Source: Vibrio galatheae (lineage in GTDB: Bacteria; Pseudomonadota; Gammaproteobacteria; Enterobacterales; Vibrionaceae). From it: a stretch of 64,000 nt of DNA. The DNA lies in contig NZ_JXXV01000008.1 in the NCBI RefSeq assembly GCF_000967545.1, forward strand, positions 34,645-98,644. The letters run 5' to 3'. The notes beneath the pieces are model-generated. The model saw nothing but the letters and a program-made list of their open reading frames with translations. It was not told the origin of the DNA and did no database searches. Numbering within the stretch: position 1 is the first letter of the stretch; each line of letters begins with the position of its first letter. A program made the translations under genes and the position numbers. This document shows, one piece after another, positions 26,079-37,860 of this stretch.

Positions 26079-28874
26079 TTAGTGTGCCTGATCCCAGTTG
26101 TCACCATGCCCTGTTTCGGCGATTAAGGGGACATCTAATTGGGCAGCCGATTCCATCAATTGTTGTACTTTACTTTCAATTTCGGCTAAAGCTGACTCTT
26201 GCACTTCAAATACAAGTTCATCATGCACTTGCATCAATAACTTAACTCGACCTTGGCCTTCATTTTGAATCCACTCGTCCACCACTAGCATTGCCTTTTT
26301 AATGATGTCCGCAGCAGTGCCCTGCATTGGTGCATTGATCGCTGCACGCTCTGCTGCTTTTCGGCGCATTGCGTTACGCGATTTGATCTCAGGAAGGTGC
26401 AAACGTCGACCATAGATAGTTTCGACATACCCCTGCTCGGCGGCAGCACTGCGTGTGTCTTCCATATACTGCATTACACCAGGGTAACGCTCGAAGTATT
26501 TGTTCATATAGTCTTGTGCTTCACCACGTGGAATGCCCAGTTGTTTCGCTAGACCAAATGCGCTCATACCGTAGATGAGACCAAAGTTAACGGCTTTGGC
26601 ACGACGGCGTTGCTCTGAAGTCACTTGATCTATGCTGGTGCCCATGATTTCGGCCGCAGTCGCCGCGTGGATATCTTTACCCTGTTGGAAGGCTTCCAGC
26701 AGCGCTTTATCACCGGACAGATGCGCCATAATACGTAGCTCAATCTGAGAGTAGTCGACAGCCATGATCTTGTAGCCATGTGGTGCGATAAATGCCTGAC
26801 GAATACGACGCCCTTCTTCGTTACGGATAGGGATATTTTGCAAGTTTGGATCAGTTGACGACAGACGCCCTGTCGCCGTCACCGCTTGATGATAGGAGGT
26901 ATGCACTCGACCCGTTTCAGCGTTAATCATTTTAGGCAGTTTATCTGTGTAAGTTGATTTGAGCTTTGCCAAGCCTCGATACTCAAGAATCAATTTGGGC
27001 AACGGGTAATCAAGAGCAAGCTCTTGCAGCACTTCTTCATTGGTCGATGGCGTGCCTGATGGTGTCTTCTTAATAACAGGTAAACCCATCTTCTCAAATA
27101 ACAATGCTTGTAACTGCTTAGGCGAGTTCATATTGAACTCTTGCTCGGCAATCTCATACGCTTTTTGCTCTAGCTCATCAAGGCGCTGAGCGATCTCTTG
27201 AGACTGTGCCGACAACTTCATATCATCAATCAACACGCCCGTTCGTTCGATGCGAGATAACACTGGCACCAATGGCACTTCGATATCTTGGTAAATCGAT
27301 TTAAGCTTTTCATCTTGTTCAATGTTTTCCATTAAACGGTTATGTAGGCGCAAGGTAACATCTGCGTCCTCGGCCGCATAAGGAGACGCTTCATCGAGGG
27401 AGATTTGGTTGAATGTCAGCTGATTTTTACCTTTACCTGCAATTTGCTCAAATGAGATACAGCTATGTTGCAAGAAACGCAGTGCTAGGCTATCCATGTC
27501 GTGCTTGCCGCCAACACTGTTATATACATAGGAAGCCAGCATGGTATCGTGCTTAATGCCCTTCATTTCAATGCCATAGCGAGCGAGTACACTGGCATCA
27601 TACTTGAGGTTTTGCCCAACCTTAGCTTGAGTATCATCTTGCAAAATGGGTTTGAGTTGGGCAAGAACCCAGTCACGATCTAACTGCTGTGGCGCGTCAA
27701 GGTAGTCATGCGCTACAGGGACGTAAGCAGCAACCCCCTCTTCGGTCGCAAATGACAAACCGACCAGATTCGCCACCATATAATCTAGGCTGTCTGTCTC
27801 GGTATCAAAGGCAAACACCTCAGCGGCCTTAAGCTTTTCTAGCCAAGTATTGAAGCTATCTTGATCGAGGATGGTTTGGTACTGACTGCGATCGATATTC
27901 ACCGCTGAGACATTCAACTCTGGAGCCTTTTCACTTGCAGCGGAATGACGTGCCGCGCCTGATTTTTCATCGGCTTCAACCACACCAGTGCCGCCATCGA
28001 GTAGCTCGTTTAGCCAAGATTTGAATACCAGTCCACCATAGAGTTTAACCAGTTCATCCGTGTTCGGCAGGCTCTTGGTTAATGTGTCGAATTTCTCTTC
28101 CAACTCGACATCTAGCTTTATGGTTGCTAACTCATAGGAAAGCATGGCATTTTCTTTGTTTTCAACTAACTTCTTCGCCATGGTTTTCGAACCACGGAAG
28201 CCAAGTGGCGCGATATCATCAAGGTTAGAGTAGATCTTTTCTAAACTGCCAATTCCTTGCAACAAGGCAGTGGCCGTTTTATCCCCAACTCCAGGAACAC
28301 CAGGAATGTTATCGACTTTGTCTCCCATTAAAGCCAGGTAGTCGATGATAAGTTCAGGAGGAATACCAAATTTTTCAACCACACCCTCACGATCCATGAC
28401 AACATTGGTCATGGTGTTAATTAAGGTGACGTTATCATCCACTAACTGAGCCATATCTTTATCACCGGTGCTGATCAATACAGGCATACCGGCTTGTGAG
28501 GCTTGATAAGCTAATGTGCCGATCACATCATCAGCTTCAACCCCTGGAACACAGATCAATGGCAACCCCATTGCTCGAATCACATTATGCAGTGGCTCGA
28601 TCTGACAACGAAGATCATCAGGCATGGGTGGGCGATTGGCTTTGTACTCTGGATACATATCATCACGGAAGGTTTTACCTTTCGCATCAAACACAACGGC
28701 AATTCGGTCTGAAGCAAACTGACGCATCATGCTGCGCAACATATTGACTACACCGTATACCGCATTGGTCGGAATCTCGCCATTACTCATGGTTTCTGGG
28801 TAAGCATGGAATGCGCGATATAAATAAGAAGAGCCGTCGATTAGAATTAACGGATTATCAGGAATGTGAGCCAT
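26079..28874 (-). CDS. polA: DNA polymerase I
   Basis: A 931-residue polymerase for Okazaki-fragment processing and repair (E. coli 928). The 5'-3' exonuclease domain covers about 1-300 ([47 protein letters not shown]). The 3'-5' proofreading domain is about 330-520 with DTETDSLDY and [13 protein letters not shown], so its metal ligands are intact. The polymerase domain covers about 530-931, with [26 protein letters not shown] and VHDELVFEV. It is monocistronic with its own terminator. Its upstream region contains the DnaA-box/GATC cluster described separately. Confidence 0.98.
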   Translation of the reverse strand: MAHIPDNPLILIDGSSYLYRAFHAYPETMSNGEIPTNAVYGVVNMLRSMMRQFASDRIAVVFDAKGKTFRDDMYPEYKANRPPMPDDLRCQIEPLHNVIRAMGLPLICVPGVEADDVIGTLAYQASQAGMPVLISTGDKDMAQLVDDNVTLINTMTNVVMDREGVVEKFGIPPELIIDYLALMGDKVDNIPGVPGVGDKTATALLQGIGSLEKIYSNLDDIAPLGFRGSKTMAKKLVENKENAMLSYELATIKLDVELEEKFDTLTKSLPNTDELVKLYGGLVFKSWLNELLDGGTGVVEADEKSGAARHSAASEKAPELNVSAVNIDRSQYQTILDQDSFNTWLEKLKAAEVFAFDTETDSLDYMVANLVGLSFATEEGVAAYVPVAHDYLDAPQQLDRDWVLAQLKPILQDDTQAKVGQNLKYDASVLARYGIEMKGIKHDTMLASYVYNSVGGKHDMDSLALRFLQHSCISFEQIAGKGKNQLTFNQISLDEASPYAAEDADVTLRLHNRLMENIEQDEKLKSIYQDIEVPLVPVLSRIERTGVLIDDMKLSAQSQEIAQRLDELEQKAYEIAEQEFNMNSPKQLQALLFEKMGLPVIKKTPSGTPSTNEEVLQELALDYPLPKLILEYRGLAKLKSTYTDKLPKMINAETGRVHTSYHQAVTATGRLSSTDPNLQNIPIRNEEGRRIRQAFIAPHGYKIMAVDYSQIELRIMAHLSGDKALLEAFQQGKDIHAATAAEIMGTSIDQVTSEQRRRAKAVNFGLIYGMSAFGLAKQLGIPRGEAQDYMNKYFERYPGVMQYMEDTRSAAAEQGYVETIYGRRLHLPEIKSRNAMRRKAAERAAINAPMQGTAADIIKKAMLVVDEWIQNEGQGRVKLLMQVHDELVFEVQESALAEIESKVQQLMESAAQLDVPLIAETGHGDNWDQAH

Positions 28875-29005
28875 AGTCTTTACGTATCCAAAGAAAATGC
28901 AAAAAGATCTGCTTAGGATGCCATGACTGCTGCAGCGAATCCATTTTAACTCTTTGATCTCGACTCACACATTTGGTTATTCCTTTACCACACCAACCCC
29001 ACGAC

Positions 29006-29156
29006 TGTGGATAACTCTGTTTATATTATTTACCCACAGGATATAAAGATGGCTAAAAACAACCAGTCATTCAACATAAGCTACTGTAATAAAAAAGATA
29101 ATAATTAGATCGATCGTACCAAGATCGATCTAAAGACGATCTTTGATTGTGGAAAA
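29006..29156. promoter_or_regulatory. DnaA-box and GATC cluster between polA and ryhB
   Basis: Three DnaA-type 9-mers lie in 150 bases: TTATCCACA (minus, 29006-29014, perfect), TTACCCACA (plus, 29030-29038, one mismatch) and TTTTCCACA (minus, 29148-29156, fits TTWTNCACA). Between them are five GATC sites in 34 bases (29108-29141), four of them in a perfect inverted repeat AGATCGATC-n7-GATCGATCT. The stretch between is AT-rich. The cluster is 130-280 bases upstream of the polA start, so it could be a DnaA- or methylation-sensitive control region or a titration site. Confidence 0.45.
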
Positions 29157-29197
29157 GACTGTTGGTGTCCTTTTGTTCACTGAAAAATAGCAGGCAT

Positions 29198-29421
29198 AAA
29201 AAAAGCGACATCTTTCGATGTCGCCTAGCAAAAAGGGGTCAAAGCAATTCAGGTGAATGAGGTGCTTTGCCATAAAGCTATAAATTACACTGGAAGCAAT
29301 GTGAGCAATGTCGTGTCAAAAAGAACTTGTACAAGTTCAATTAAGTTCGGTGTCATTACCTGCTCCAAGTATGAATTGGGTAATAGCACGTCCTTGTGAA
29401 CTTCTCTCATTCCCTAAGACG
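29198..29421 (-). ncRNA. ryhB: RyhB iron-stress small RNA (long Vibrio form)
   Basis: The minus strand contains CATTGCTCACATTGCTTCC within 29289-29314, the core pairing region shared with enterobacterial RyhB. The RNA runs from a start near 29421 to a terminator (GCGACATC stem, T7, 29198-29224), about 224 bases, far longer than the 90-base E. coli form but like the RNA known from V. cholerae. RyhB acts with Hfq to lower iron-using proteins when iron is scarce. It lies just downstream of an acetyltransferase gene and upstream of polA. Confidence 0.94.
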
Positions 29422-29427
29422 AGACAA

Positions 29428-29456
29428 ATAATAACCATTCTCATTTAATCCGTCAA
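29428..29456 (-). promoter_or_regulatory. ryhB promoter with overlapping Fur box
   Basis: On the minus strand, -35 TTGACG (29451-29456) and -10 TATTAT (29428-29433) are separated by 17 bp. AAATGAGAATGGTTATTAT (29428-29446), a good match to the 19-bp Fur consensus, covers the -10 and spacer. Repression by Fe-Fur, with derepression under iron limitation, is expected. Confidence 0.88.
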
Positions 29457-29480
29457 CAGTTAAATAAGAATAAATATCAT

Positions 29481-29936
29481 TTAATTTTTATGGCACTGCT
29501 CAAGCGGCTTAACAAAGTGGATGCGACTGTCGATCAATGGTTCTTTTTTTTCATAATTTTCAATGATATAACCATTCTTTATCAACAAACTCAGCATGGC
29601 AGGAAATTGATTACGCGATTTCACTTTGAGCTGTTTACAGCCCTGCTCTAATGCCCAAGCTTCTTGAATGTCTAATAGTTTTTGCGCAACACCTTTTTTA
29701 CGGGCGAGAGGCGTTACGCCACCAAACCAGCTATAAAATGTCGACGAATCGATCTGATAGCCAATCTTAAAGCCGAGTAAATGTTCACCTTGTTGTGCGA
29801 TCTGAATCAGAGAGCGATCTTTTTCCGCTAAGCGTGCCGACAAGCTCTCAACCGTTTCTTTGTGAGCAAATTCAGTAATCTGCTCTACCACTTGTACGCA
29901 CTCTGCTAATGTACCTAAGCGATAAGTCACACTCAT
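29481..29936 (-). CDS. GNAT family N-acetyltransferase
   Basis: A 151-residue GNAT-fold protein. The acetyl-CoA site region reads GGVTPLARKKGVAQKLL (the Q/RxxGxG/A pattern in the form RKKGVA) at about residues 77-93, followed by KVKSRNQFPAMLSLLIKNGY, the usual alpha-4/beta-5 segment. The acceptor is unknown. The start is ATG 29936, because GGAG lies six bases upstream; the frame extends 39 codons further into hemB without support. It follows hemB by 65 bases, past a weak terminator. There is no terminator between it and the ryhB promoter, so read-through into ryhB is possible. Confidence 0.85.
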   Translation of the reverse strand: MSVTYRLGTLAECVQVVEQITEFAHKETVESLSARLAEKDRSLIQIAQQGEHLLGFKIGYQIDSSTFYSWFGGVTPLARKKGVAQKLLDIQEAWALEQGCKQLKVKSRNQFPAMLSLLIKNGYIIENYEKKEPLIDSRIHFVKPLEQCHKN

Positions 29937-29952
29937 AATGGTCTCCAAAACG

Positions 29953-29980
29953 AAAAAAGGCTGACAACGGCCAACCTTTA
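29953..29980 (-). terminator. Imperfect terminator after hemB
   Basis: A stem AAGGTTGGC/GTCAGCCTT with one mismatch and a G-T pair, then six T residues on the minus strand. Probably only partial, allowing some transcription into the acetyltransferase gene. Confidence 0.65.
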
Positions 29981-30001
29981 AAGTCTTTGCGGTGTTGGTA
30001 G

Positions 30002-31087
<1,086 letters not shown>

Positions 31088-31189
31088 TCATTCCCAAATC
31101 ATGACGCCAGAGTCAGCCCAGAAAAATGCAAGAAATGACCAAACGCTCACACTGCCGTATACTCTCAGCAACAGCAGATAGCGAGAAAA

Positions 31190-31963
31190 ATGATGATTGA
31201 TACCCACGCACACATTTATGCCACCGAGTTTGATATTGACCGTGACCAAGTCGTCCAGCGTGCGTTGGCACAAGGTATTGATAAGATTCTTTTGCCAAAT
31301 ATTGATTTAGATTCCATCGCTCCCATGCTGCAAACCGAAGCTCAATATCCTGATGTTTGCCGCTCTATGATGGGTCTGCACCCTTGCTATGTTGATGGCG
31401 ACGTTAAACAAAGCCTAGCGATCATCCATTCATGGTTTGAGAAGCATAACTTTATCGCCGTAGGTGAAATTGGTATTGATTTATATTGGGATAAAACCTT
31501 TAAAGCAGAGCAAGAGATGGCGTTTATTACTCAGCTTAATTGGGCGAAAGAGCTGAAACTTCCAGTCGTGATCCACACGCGCGACTCGATTGAAGAAACA
31601 CTTACCCTATTGCGCCAAGAACAAGATGGTTCACTCTCTGGTGTGTTTCACTGTTTTGGTGGCAGTCTCGAAGAAGCGCAGGCGATCAATGGGCTTGGCT
31701 TTCATCTTGGTCTCGGTGGGGTATCAACTTTTAAAAATGGCGGTATGGATAAGGTTATCCCTCATTTAGATATGAACTACGTCATCCTTGAGACTGACTG
31801 CCCTTACCTAGCACCTGTGCCGCATCGTGGTAAGCGCAATGAACCTGCTTATACTTGGTTGGTTGCCGAACGCATTGCTCAATTGCGTGAAACAAGCATT
31901 GCCGATCTTGATAAACAAACGACCAAGAATGCTCAAATATTGTTTAACTTAAACAATCTTTAG
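31190..31963 (+). CDS. TatD-family metal-dependent deoxyribonuclease
   Basis: A 257-residue TIM-barrel hydrolase. Metal ligands are visible as IDTHAHIY (HxH, residues 3-9), GEIGID (Glu near 91), VVIHTRD and FHCFGG (His residues) and ETDCPYLAP (Asp near 202). TatD proteins are 3'-5' exonucleases involved in DNA repair or degradation, and despite the name are not needed for Tat export. It is near the tat operon but not in it. A weak GAG lies ahead of two adjacent ATG codons; the second (31193) could be the real start. It is 32 bases from the antiporter gene and probably cotranscribed with it. Confidence 0.9.
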   Translation: MMIDTHAHIYATEFDIDRDQVVQRALAQGIDKILLPNIDLDSIAPMLQTEAQYPDVCRSMMGLHPCYVDGDVKQSLAIIHSWFEKHNFIAVGEIGIDLYWDKTFKAEQEMAFITQLNWAKELKLPVVIHTRDSIEETLTLLRQEQDGSLSGVFHCFGGSLEEAQAINGLGFHLGLGGVSTFKNGGMDKVIPHLDMNYVILETDCPYLAPVPHRGKRNEPAYTWLVAERIAQLRETSIADLDKQTTKNAQILFNLNNL

Positions 31964-31995
31964 CCACACCAAGCCCATCAAATAAGGAAGTGACG

Positions 31996-33195
31996 ATGGA
32001 TCTGGAATACATATACGCCGTAATGAGCCTGATCGCTGGAATTGTGTTTTTCTACACTCTGATAGCAAAGCGGATCGAGAATTCAGGTATTTCTGGCCCG
32101 ATTGTCTATGTCTGTTTAGGTTTACTGCTGGGTGAATATGGATTTGGTGTCATTGGCGGCTCAGCGCAAGCCAATGAGATACGACTGTTTGCCGACTTAA
32201 CCCTTGCCTTGATTCTATTCTCAGACGCGGCCAACTCCAATCTCGCAGTATTAAAGCAAAAGGCCATGTACCCAATCAGAATGCTGCTGCTTGGTCTGCC
32301 TGGTGCGATTGTTTTGGGCACGCTTGCGGCGGTGGTGTTATTGGATGTTTTGTCTTTTGTCGAAGCGGCCATTCTCGCCACTATGTTAGCCGCAACCGAT
32401 GCAGCATTAGGTAAAGCGGTCATCTCTAACCCTAAGGTGCCCGCCCCTGTGAGTGAAGGCTTAAATGTAGAAAGTGGCCTCAATGACGGCTTATGCGTAC
32501 CTGTATTACTTCTTCTTATCGCCGTCGCAACCAGTTCTTCCGATGCAGAACTGACCACCAGCCATGCGTTAATGGTGTTTGTTGAGGAGCTGGGTATTGG
32601 TGCAATTGTCGGGCTAAGTCTGGCCTTTATCGGCGCCAAACTACTGCAATGGAGCGCAAGTAAAGATTGGTTAAGTGAAGTGTGGGCACAACTTACCGTT
32701 GGAGCAATCGCCCTCTGTAGCTTCGGTTTAGCACAAACCCTACACGGCAGTGGCTATATCGCCGCCTTTACAGGTGGCCTGCTATTCGGCCATTTAGCGT
32801 CACGTCATAAACACCAGTTGGTATTAACCACCGAAAGTATTGCCGAGCTATTAGCGATGCTAACCTGGATATTGTTTGGCGCTGCGGTGATTGGTCAAGT
32901 GATCGGTCTTTTCTCTGCCAACATGATCATATACGCACTGGTCAGCCTGACTGTGGTTCGCATACTACCTATCTATCTATCTTTCTTAGGAACGTCTGTC
33001 TCAGCAGGACATCGCTGGTTTATGGGTTGGTTTGGGCCGCGCGGGTTAGCCAGTATCGTTTTCACCATCATAGTATTAGATGCCGATTTACCGGGTGGAA
33101 AGTTTATCGCCCTGACGGTGACCTGCACGGTCATCCTTAGTTTGGTATTACATGGTATTACCGCCAAACCTCTCGCTGAGAGAATTGGTAAATAG
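31996..33195 (+). CDS. CPA1-family cation:proton antiporter
   Basis: A 399-residue membrane protein with about 12 hydrophobic spans. It shows Nha/CPA1 features: FADLTLALILFSDAAN in an early span, and ATDAALGKAVISNPKVPAPVSEGLNVESGLNDG, where the ATDAA and NVESGLNDG motifs hold the ion-binding acidic residues. The expected role is sodium or potassium/proton exchange at the inner membrane, suited to a marine organism. The start is ATG 31996, with AAGGA seven bases upstream; a nearby GTG is too close to the Shine-Dalgarno. It ends at a bidirectional terminator facing tatC. Confidence 0.9.
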   Translation: MDLEYIYAVMSLIAGIVFFYTLIAKRIENSGISGPIVYVCLGLLLGEYGFGVIGGSAQANEIRLFADLTLALILFSDAANSNLAVLKQKAMYPIRMLLLGLPGAIVLGTLAAVVLLDVLSFVEAAILATMLAATDAALGKAVISNPKVPAPVSEGLNVESGLNDGLCVPVLLLLIAVATSSSDAELTTSHALMVFVEELGIGAIVGLSLAFIGAKLLQWSASKDWLSEVWAQLTVGAIALCSFGLAQTLHGSGYIAAFTGGLLFGHLASRHKHQLVLTTESIAELLAMLTWILFGAAVIGQVIGLFSANMIIYALVSLTVVRILPIYLSFLGTSVSAGHRWFMGWFGPRGLASIVFTIIVLDADLPGGKFIALTVTCTVILSLVLHGITAKPLAERIGK

Positions 33196-33196
33196 C

Positions 33197-33230
33197 AAAA
33201 AAAGAGCGGGATAGTTCCCGCTCTTTTTCA
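33197..33230. terminator. Bidirectional terminator between antiporter and tatC
   Basis: An 11-bp stem AAAGAGCGGGA/TCCCGCTCTTT with a TAGT loop, with T5 on the plus strand and T7 on the minus strand. It serves both convergent transcripts. Confidence 0.9.
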
Positions 33231-33243
33231 ATCACAACAGTTT

Positions 33244-33984
33244 TTATTCTTCAATGTCCTTGTCTTTACGCACATAGAAACGCGCAAAGAACAGCCCTAC
33301 CTCAAACAGTAAACACATAGGAATCGCAAGTAGCGTTTGTGAGATCATATCTGGCGGCGTTAGCATCATGCCCACCACGAAAGCACCCACTACGATGTAA
33401 GGTCGCTTCTGACTCAGACTCTGAGGGTCTGTCGCCCCCGTCCAACAAAGCAAGATAATCGCCACAGGGACTTCAAACGCAATACCGAACGCCAAAAATA
33501 GCGCCAAGACAAAATCAAGATAACTCGAAATATCAGTGGCAAACTCAACACCGCCTAATGAGATCGCGGTAAAAAAGCCAAATACCAATGGGAAAACCAC
33601 AAAGTAGGCAAAAGCAACGCCGCAGTAAAACAACAGCGAACTTGAAAACATAAGTGGCATAATTAAACGTCGTTCATGCTTGTACAAGCCCGGTGCGACA
33701 AAGGCCCATACCTGATAAAGAATAAACGGAACCGCAACAAAAATTGACGCGATTAAGGTCAGTTTAAGTGGTGTAAAAAATGGAGATGCGACATCGGTTG
33801 CAATCATAGTCGCCCCTTCTGGTAGGCGTTCTACCAAAGGCGCAGAGACAAACTCATAGATGTCGTTTGCAAAATAGATCAGACCAAGAAAAACCACCAA
33901 CACCGCGACAAGTGCGCGTAACAGGCGATTCCTCAGCTCAAGCAAATGGCTGATCAAAGGCTGTGTCTGCTCGACAGAAGACAT
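33244..33984 (-). CDS. tatC: Sec-independent translocase subunit TatC
   Basis: A 246-residue inner-membrane protein with six spans. It recognises twin-arginine signal peptides with TatB and recruits TatA. Family segments include [16 protein letters not shown] at the N-terminus (the conserved LxELRxR) and [15 protein letters not shown] with the conserved cytoplasmic Glu. One likely client in this window is the multicopper oxidase at 62.2 kb, with SRRHFVK in its leader. It is the last gene of the leftward rmuC-ubi-tat operon, 63 bases after tatB. Confidence 0.97.
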   Translation of the reverse strand: MSSVEQTQPLISHLLELRNRLLRALVAVLVVFLGLIYFANDIYEFVSAPLVERLPEGATMIATDVASPFFTPLKLTLIASIFVAVPFILYQVWAFVAPGLYKHERRLIMPLMFSSSLLFYCGVAFAYFVVFPLVFGFFTAISLGGVEFATDISSYLDFVLALFLAFGIAFEVPVAIILLCWTGATDPQSLSQKRPYIVVGAFVVGMMLTPPDMISQTLLAIPMCLLFEVGLFFARFYVRKDKDIEE

Positions 33985-34047
33985 GGAAACCTCAATTCAA
34001 TAAGATCGAAAAGGAGCCACTTAATAGCAGCTCCTATAAACGTGAGA

Positions 34048-34482
34048 CTATTCGGCTTTTTTATCTGCCTGTGGCGCAGTTTGAGTGGTAATACTTTCCA
34101 CCGCGCCTTGCGAGTCATGAGTGTTTTGCACGGATTCAGACGCTACATTAACCACATCACTATTGGTGGCGTCGCCTGAATCACTTTTCTTCGCATAAGG
34201 GCGTTGCACATCTTGCGCCGCTTGCTTGAGTTGTTCAACTGAAGACTTCAGCTCTGGCGACAAATCTTCCATCCCCATTTGCTCAGCTTTACGCAAGTTT
34301 TCTTGCAGTTCTTGCACCTTTAACTCATGTGAGAGTTCATCTTTGACGCTATTCGCCATGTTTTTCGCCGCACCAATAAACTTTGACACACTGCGAATTG
34401 CATGAGGTAAACGCTCAGGCCCTAGAACCACCAACCCGACGACAGATATCAATACCAGTTCCCAAAAACCGATATCAAACAC
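34048..34482 (-). CDS. tatB: Sec-independent translocase subunit TatB
   Basis: A 144-residue protein starting [26 protein letters not shown], the typical TatB single span with the GPERLP hinge. An amphipathic helix and a hydrophilic tail follow. TatB and TatC form the twin-arginine signal receptor. It starts three bases after the tatA stop codon. Confidence 0.97.
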   Translation of the reverse strand: MFDIGFWELVLISVVGLVVLGPERLPHAIRSVSKFIGAAKNMANSVKDELSHELKVQELQENLRKAEQMGMEDLSPELKSSVEQLKQAAQDVQRPYAKKSDSGDATNSDVVNVASESVQNTHDSQGAVESITTQTAPQADKKAE

Positions 34483-34485
34483 GAT

Positions 34486-34725
34486 TTACGCCTGCTCTTT
34501 GTCTTTCTTAGTTTCAGCAGTCGCGTCTGTTTTCTGCTGCTCTACCGCTTTCTGTTCGAAGTCTGCGTCTTTTTTCTTGTCAGACTCATCTTCGCTCATC
34601 GCTTTTTTAAAGCCTTTTACCGCACCACCTAGGTCGCCACCGATGCCACGTAGCTTTTTAGTACCAAATAGTAGAACGACGATGACAGCAATAATCAGAA
34701 GTTGCCAAATACTAATACCACCCAT
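34486..34725 (-). CDS. tatA: Sec-independent translocase subunit TatA
   Basis: A 79-residue protein with a short span ([18 protein letters not shown]), the FGTKKLR hinge, an amphipathic helix ([17 protein letters not shown]) and a Lys/Glu/Asp-rich tail. It forms the size-variable Tat pore. It is 50 bases downstream of ubiB and three bases upstream of tatB. The order is as in E. coli but without a tatD gene attached. Confidence 0.97.
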   Translation of the reverse strand: MGGISIWQLLIIAVIVVLLFGTKKLRGIGGDLGGAVKGFKKAMSEDESDKKKDADFEQKAVEQQKTDATAETKKDKEQA

Positions 34726-34775
34726 TCTTTTTACCTCGGGTCTTATTAAACAAATTTAATTCAAGAGTTTAGCGT

Positions 34776-36410
34776 CTATTGACGATAAGCTCGCCAACTA
34801 AGCAGCCAAAATGTGACCCCACCTAGGGCGCTGGCCAGCGAAAGCTGCTCATATGTGCTGTTAACCAATATTGCCGAGCATACGACTAATGTGGCTCCAA
34901 CACCAAATAAAAATTTACCAGTTGCCTGCTGCCTTTTGCTTGAGCGATAGCCTTGATAAAGCTGGTCCATTCTCTGATTCATCATCTTGCCTTGACGTAA
35001 GCTGTCATAAAGCAACTCAGGTAACTCAGGGAGTTTCTCGGCCCAAAACGGCGCACGATCTTTAACCGCATTAATCACCGCTTTAGGCCCAACTTGATTC
35101 ATCATCCACTCTTCTAAGAAAGGCTTTGCGGTTTCCCACAGATCGAGTTGTGGATACAACTGGCGACCCAAACCTTCGACATAAAGCAGTGTTTTTTGCA
35201 GCAGCACTAACTGTGGTTGAACTTCCATATTGAAGCGACGTGCGGTGTTAAAGAGGTTCAACAACACATGGCCAAATGAAATTTCGCACAACGGTTTGGC
35301 AAAAATCGGTTCACACACGATGCGTATCGCGAATTCAAATTCATCAATATTGGTTTCACGTGGAACCCAACCTGATTCAACATGCAATTCCGCAACACGT
35401 CGATAATCACGGTTAAAGAAAGCGAGAAAGTTTTCGGCTAAATAGCGCTTATCTTCACTATTTAACGTACCAACAATACCGCAATCTAGCCCAATCCAAC
35501 GTGGGTTTTCTGGGTGTTCAGGCTCGACAAAAACGTTACCAGGGTGCATATCTGCATGGAAGAAGCTGTCGCGGAAAACCTGAGTGAAGAAAACGCTCAC
35601 ACCGCGCTCTGCCAACAGCTTCATATTGGTGCCGTTGGCTTTCAAGCCTTCAATATCAGAAACTTGGATGCCATATATTCGCTCAGAAACCATGACAGTT
35701 TCATTACTGAAATCAGTAATAACTTCAGGAACGTAGAGTTCTTCACTGCCTTCAAAGTTACGTCTGAGCTGAATGGCGTTGGCCGCTTCACGGCGCAGGT
35801 CTAACTCATCAAGCAGCGTTTTTTCATACTCACGCACCACTTCAACTGGTTTTAAACGACGTGCTTCAGGCAGCGCTTTGGCGACTATACGCGCCATGCG
35901 ATACATGAGTTTTAGATCTGCATCAATGACCGGACGAATATCTGGGCGAATAACCTTTAATACCACTTCTTGGTTAGTCGATTTCAGCGTCGCTGTATGC
36001 ACCTGTGCAATCGAAGCCGAAGCCAGTGGCTTAATGGCAAAGTCATCGAACCAAGTTTCCAGTGGGCCACCGAGTGCCTTCTCGATTTGCTGCTTAGCTA
36101 AGTGACCATCAAATGGTGATACCTGATCTTGAAGGAGTGCCAATGGGTCGGCAATCTGCGGTGGGAAAAGGTCGCGGCGAGTCGACATCATCTGACCAAA
36201 CTTAATCCATACCGGACCAAGTTCTTGCAGGGCGAGGCGCAACCTATCACCTAGTGGCTTATCTGGGTGTTGATTCTTAATCCAAAAGAGGCTTTTTCTC
36301 GCCAGCAGGGGCGCTTTGGTCAGTTGATGGGTTGGCAGTAATTCATCAAGCCCATATTCAAGCTGGACTCGAACGATATGATATAAGCGACGCAGCTCTG
36401 TTGGGGTCAT
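34776..36410 (-). CDS. ubiB: Ubiquinone biosynthesis protein kinase-like UbiB
   Basis: A 544-residue atypical kinase/ATPase of the ADCK/COQ8 family, needed for ubiquinone synthesis. [15 protein letters not shown] near residue 77 is the KxGQ motif that occludes the active site. [12 protein letters not shown] replaces a glycine-rich loop with the Ala-rich loop, VVLKVIRP has the catalytic-type Lys, and HADMHPGN and GLDCGIVG carry the HxDxxxxN and metal-binding Asp residues. Two C-terminal spans (about 500-540) anchor it to the membrane. Its ATG overlaps the ubiJ stop by four bases. Confidence 0.96.
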   Translation of the reverse strand: MTPTELRRLYHIVRVQLEYGLDELLPTHQLTKAPLLARKSLFWIKNQHPDKPLGDRLRLALQELGPVWIKFGQMMSTRRDLFPPQIADPLALLQDQVSPFDGHLAKQQIEKALGGPLETWFDDFAIKPLASASIAQVHTATLKSTNQEVVLKVIRPDIRPVIDADLKLMYRMARIVAKALPEARRLKPVEVVREYEKTLLDELDLRREAANAIQLRRNFEGSEELYVPEVITDFSNETVMVSERIYGIQVSDIEGLKANGTNMKLLAERGVSVFFTQVFRDSFFHADMHPGNVFVEPEHPENPRWIGLDCGIVGTLNSEDKRYLAENFLAFFNRDYRRVAELHVESGWVPRETNIDEFEFAIRIVCEPIFAKPLCEISFGHVLLNLFNTARRFNMEVQPQLVLLQKTLLYVEGLGRQLYPQLDLWETAKPFLEEWMMNQVGPKAVINAVKDRAPFWAEKLPELPELLYDSLRQGKMMNQRMDQLYQGYRSSKRQQATGKFLFGVGATLVVCSAILVNSTYEQLSLASALGGVTFWLLSWRAYRQ

Positions 36411-37021
36411 GCACGCTCCAGCAATTGATTCAATTTAGCTTCAATACGTGATGCTTGGCTTTTCACCTCATCCACCTGGTCACAGAAATGCGCCACTTCT
36501 AATGGCGCAGGGGCGATCTGCCACTCTTCCGTTAACACTTGAGCCATATGGCTTTGATGCTTTTGAGCTTGAGATTTCAGAAACTGACCGACATTCGCAA
36601 CGCCTTGAACCACGGTATGAGCGACAACATCGCCGGTAACTCGCGACAGCCACTCTTCGACATCAGGTTTACAGTCGGTCATAAGCTGAGAAAACTTCTG
36701 CGCTAACTGAATATCCCCTTCTAACACCAACTTGTCTTGCTTAATCAATTTGGTGATGTTCGATTGTTCACGTAACTCAGGCAAGATCGAAAGGTTGAGA
36801 GATAAGTAACAGTCAGGTTGGCCTTCATAATTGGCCAACACATCGATCTGCTGACTAAAGATGAAAGTCAGCGTTTTATCCAGCTCTTTAAAGTGAACTT
36901 GAATAACCTGGCCTTTAAGTCTGGCAAGACGACGACCCAATTCAGGGTCATCGTTAATCAGAGTGTTGAGTGTTGTTTCAATGACAGCGGTCACAAGAGG
37001 CTCAAAGGGCATATCAACCAA
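36407..37021 (-). CDS. ubiJ: Ubiquinone biosynthesis accessory factor UbiJ (SCP2 domain)
   Basis: A 204-residue protein with an N-terminal SCP2-like lipid-binding domain (about 10-115; [22 protein letters not shown]) and a C-terminal coiled segment ([18 protein letters not shown]). UbiJ organises the soluble Ubi complex and partners with UbiK, encoded at 16.9 kb. It lies two bases after ubiE and overlaps ubiB by four bases, so the three are tightly coupled. Confidence 0.93.
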   Translation of the reverse strand: MVDMPFEPLVTAVIETTLNTLINDDPELGRRLARLKGQVIQVHFKELDKTLTFIFSQQIDVLANYEGQPDCYLSLNLSILPELREQSNITKLIKQDKLVLEGDIQLAQKFSQLMTDCKPDVEEWLSRVTGDVVAHTVVQGVANVGQFLKSQAQKHQSHMAQVLTEEWQIAPAPLEVAHFCDQVDEVKSQASRIEAKLNQLLERA

Positions 37022-37023
37022 CC

Positions 37024-37806
37024 TTAAAACTTGTAACCACGGTGCAGCGCAACTATGCCACCTGTGAGGTTGTAATAACTAGTCTGTTCAAAACCAGCTT
37101 GATCCATCATGCCTTTCAACGTTTCTTGGTCAGGGTGCATGCGAATCGACTCAGCAAGATAGCGGTAACTTTCGGCATCATTGGCAACCAACTCGCCCAT
37201 CTTTGGCAAAAGGTGGAATGAGTAAGTATCGTAAATTTTTGATAGTGGCTCTAACACTGGCTTAGAAAATTCAAGCACCAACAAACGACCACCCGGCTTC
37301 AGAACACGGAACATCGAGCGCAGCGCTTTATCTTTATCGGTCACGTTACGTAAACAGAAGCTGATGGTGATAGCATCAAAATAGTCATCAGGGAACGGCA
37401 ACTCTTCTGCGTTGGCTTGCACGTAATGCACATTGCCAACGATACCGTTATCACGCAGCTTGTCGCGACCGACATTAAGCATTGAGTTATTGATATCGGC
37501 GAGTACCACGTGACCTTTCTCACCGACAATGCGCGAGAATTTTGCCGTTAGGTCACCCGTACCACCACCAAGGTCAAGCACGCGCTGACCAGGACGAACA
37601 CCACTGCAGTCGATAGTAAAACGCTTCCATAAGCGATGAATACCACCCGACATCAGGTCATTCATAATGTCGTATTTAGCCGCCACAGAGTGAAACACTT
37701 GAGCGACCTTAGCCACTTTCTCTTCTTTGGCTACGGTGGTGAAACCAAAATGCGTGGTTTCATTTGATTCTAAAGCTGTATTCGATTGCACGCTTGTATC
37801 CGTCAT
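37024..37806 (-). CDS. ubiE: Ubiquinone/menaquinone C-methyltransferase UbiE
   Basis: A 260-residue SAM-dependent enzyme that methylates the quinone ring in both ubiquinone and menaquinone pathways. Motif I is [15 protein letters not shown] near residue 78. The UbiE signature segments [18 protein letters not shown] and [26 protein letters not shown] are present. The start is ATG 37806 (MTDTSVQ), with AGAGGA six bases upstream; the frame extends 15 codons further without a ribosome site. It follows rmuC by 54 bases. Confidence 0.97.
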   Translation of the reverse strand: MTDTSVQSNTALESNETTHFGFTTVAKEEKVAKVAQVFHSVAAKYDIMNDLMSGGIHRLWKRFTIDCSGVRPGQRVLDLGGGTGDLTAKFSRIVGEKGHVVLADINNSMLNVGRDKLRDNGIVGNVHYVQANAEELPFPDDYFDAITISFCLRNVTDKDKALRSMFRVLKPGGRLLVLEFSKPVLEPLSKIYDTYSFHLLPKMGELVANDAESYRYLAESIRMHPDQETLKGMMDQAGFEQTSYYNLTGGIVALHRGYKF

Positions 37807-37860
37807 GATGATTCCTCTTCGAGCAGTGCTGTAATTCAACAGGCCTAGCACTGCGGGCGA

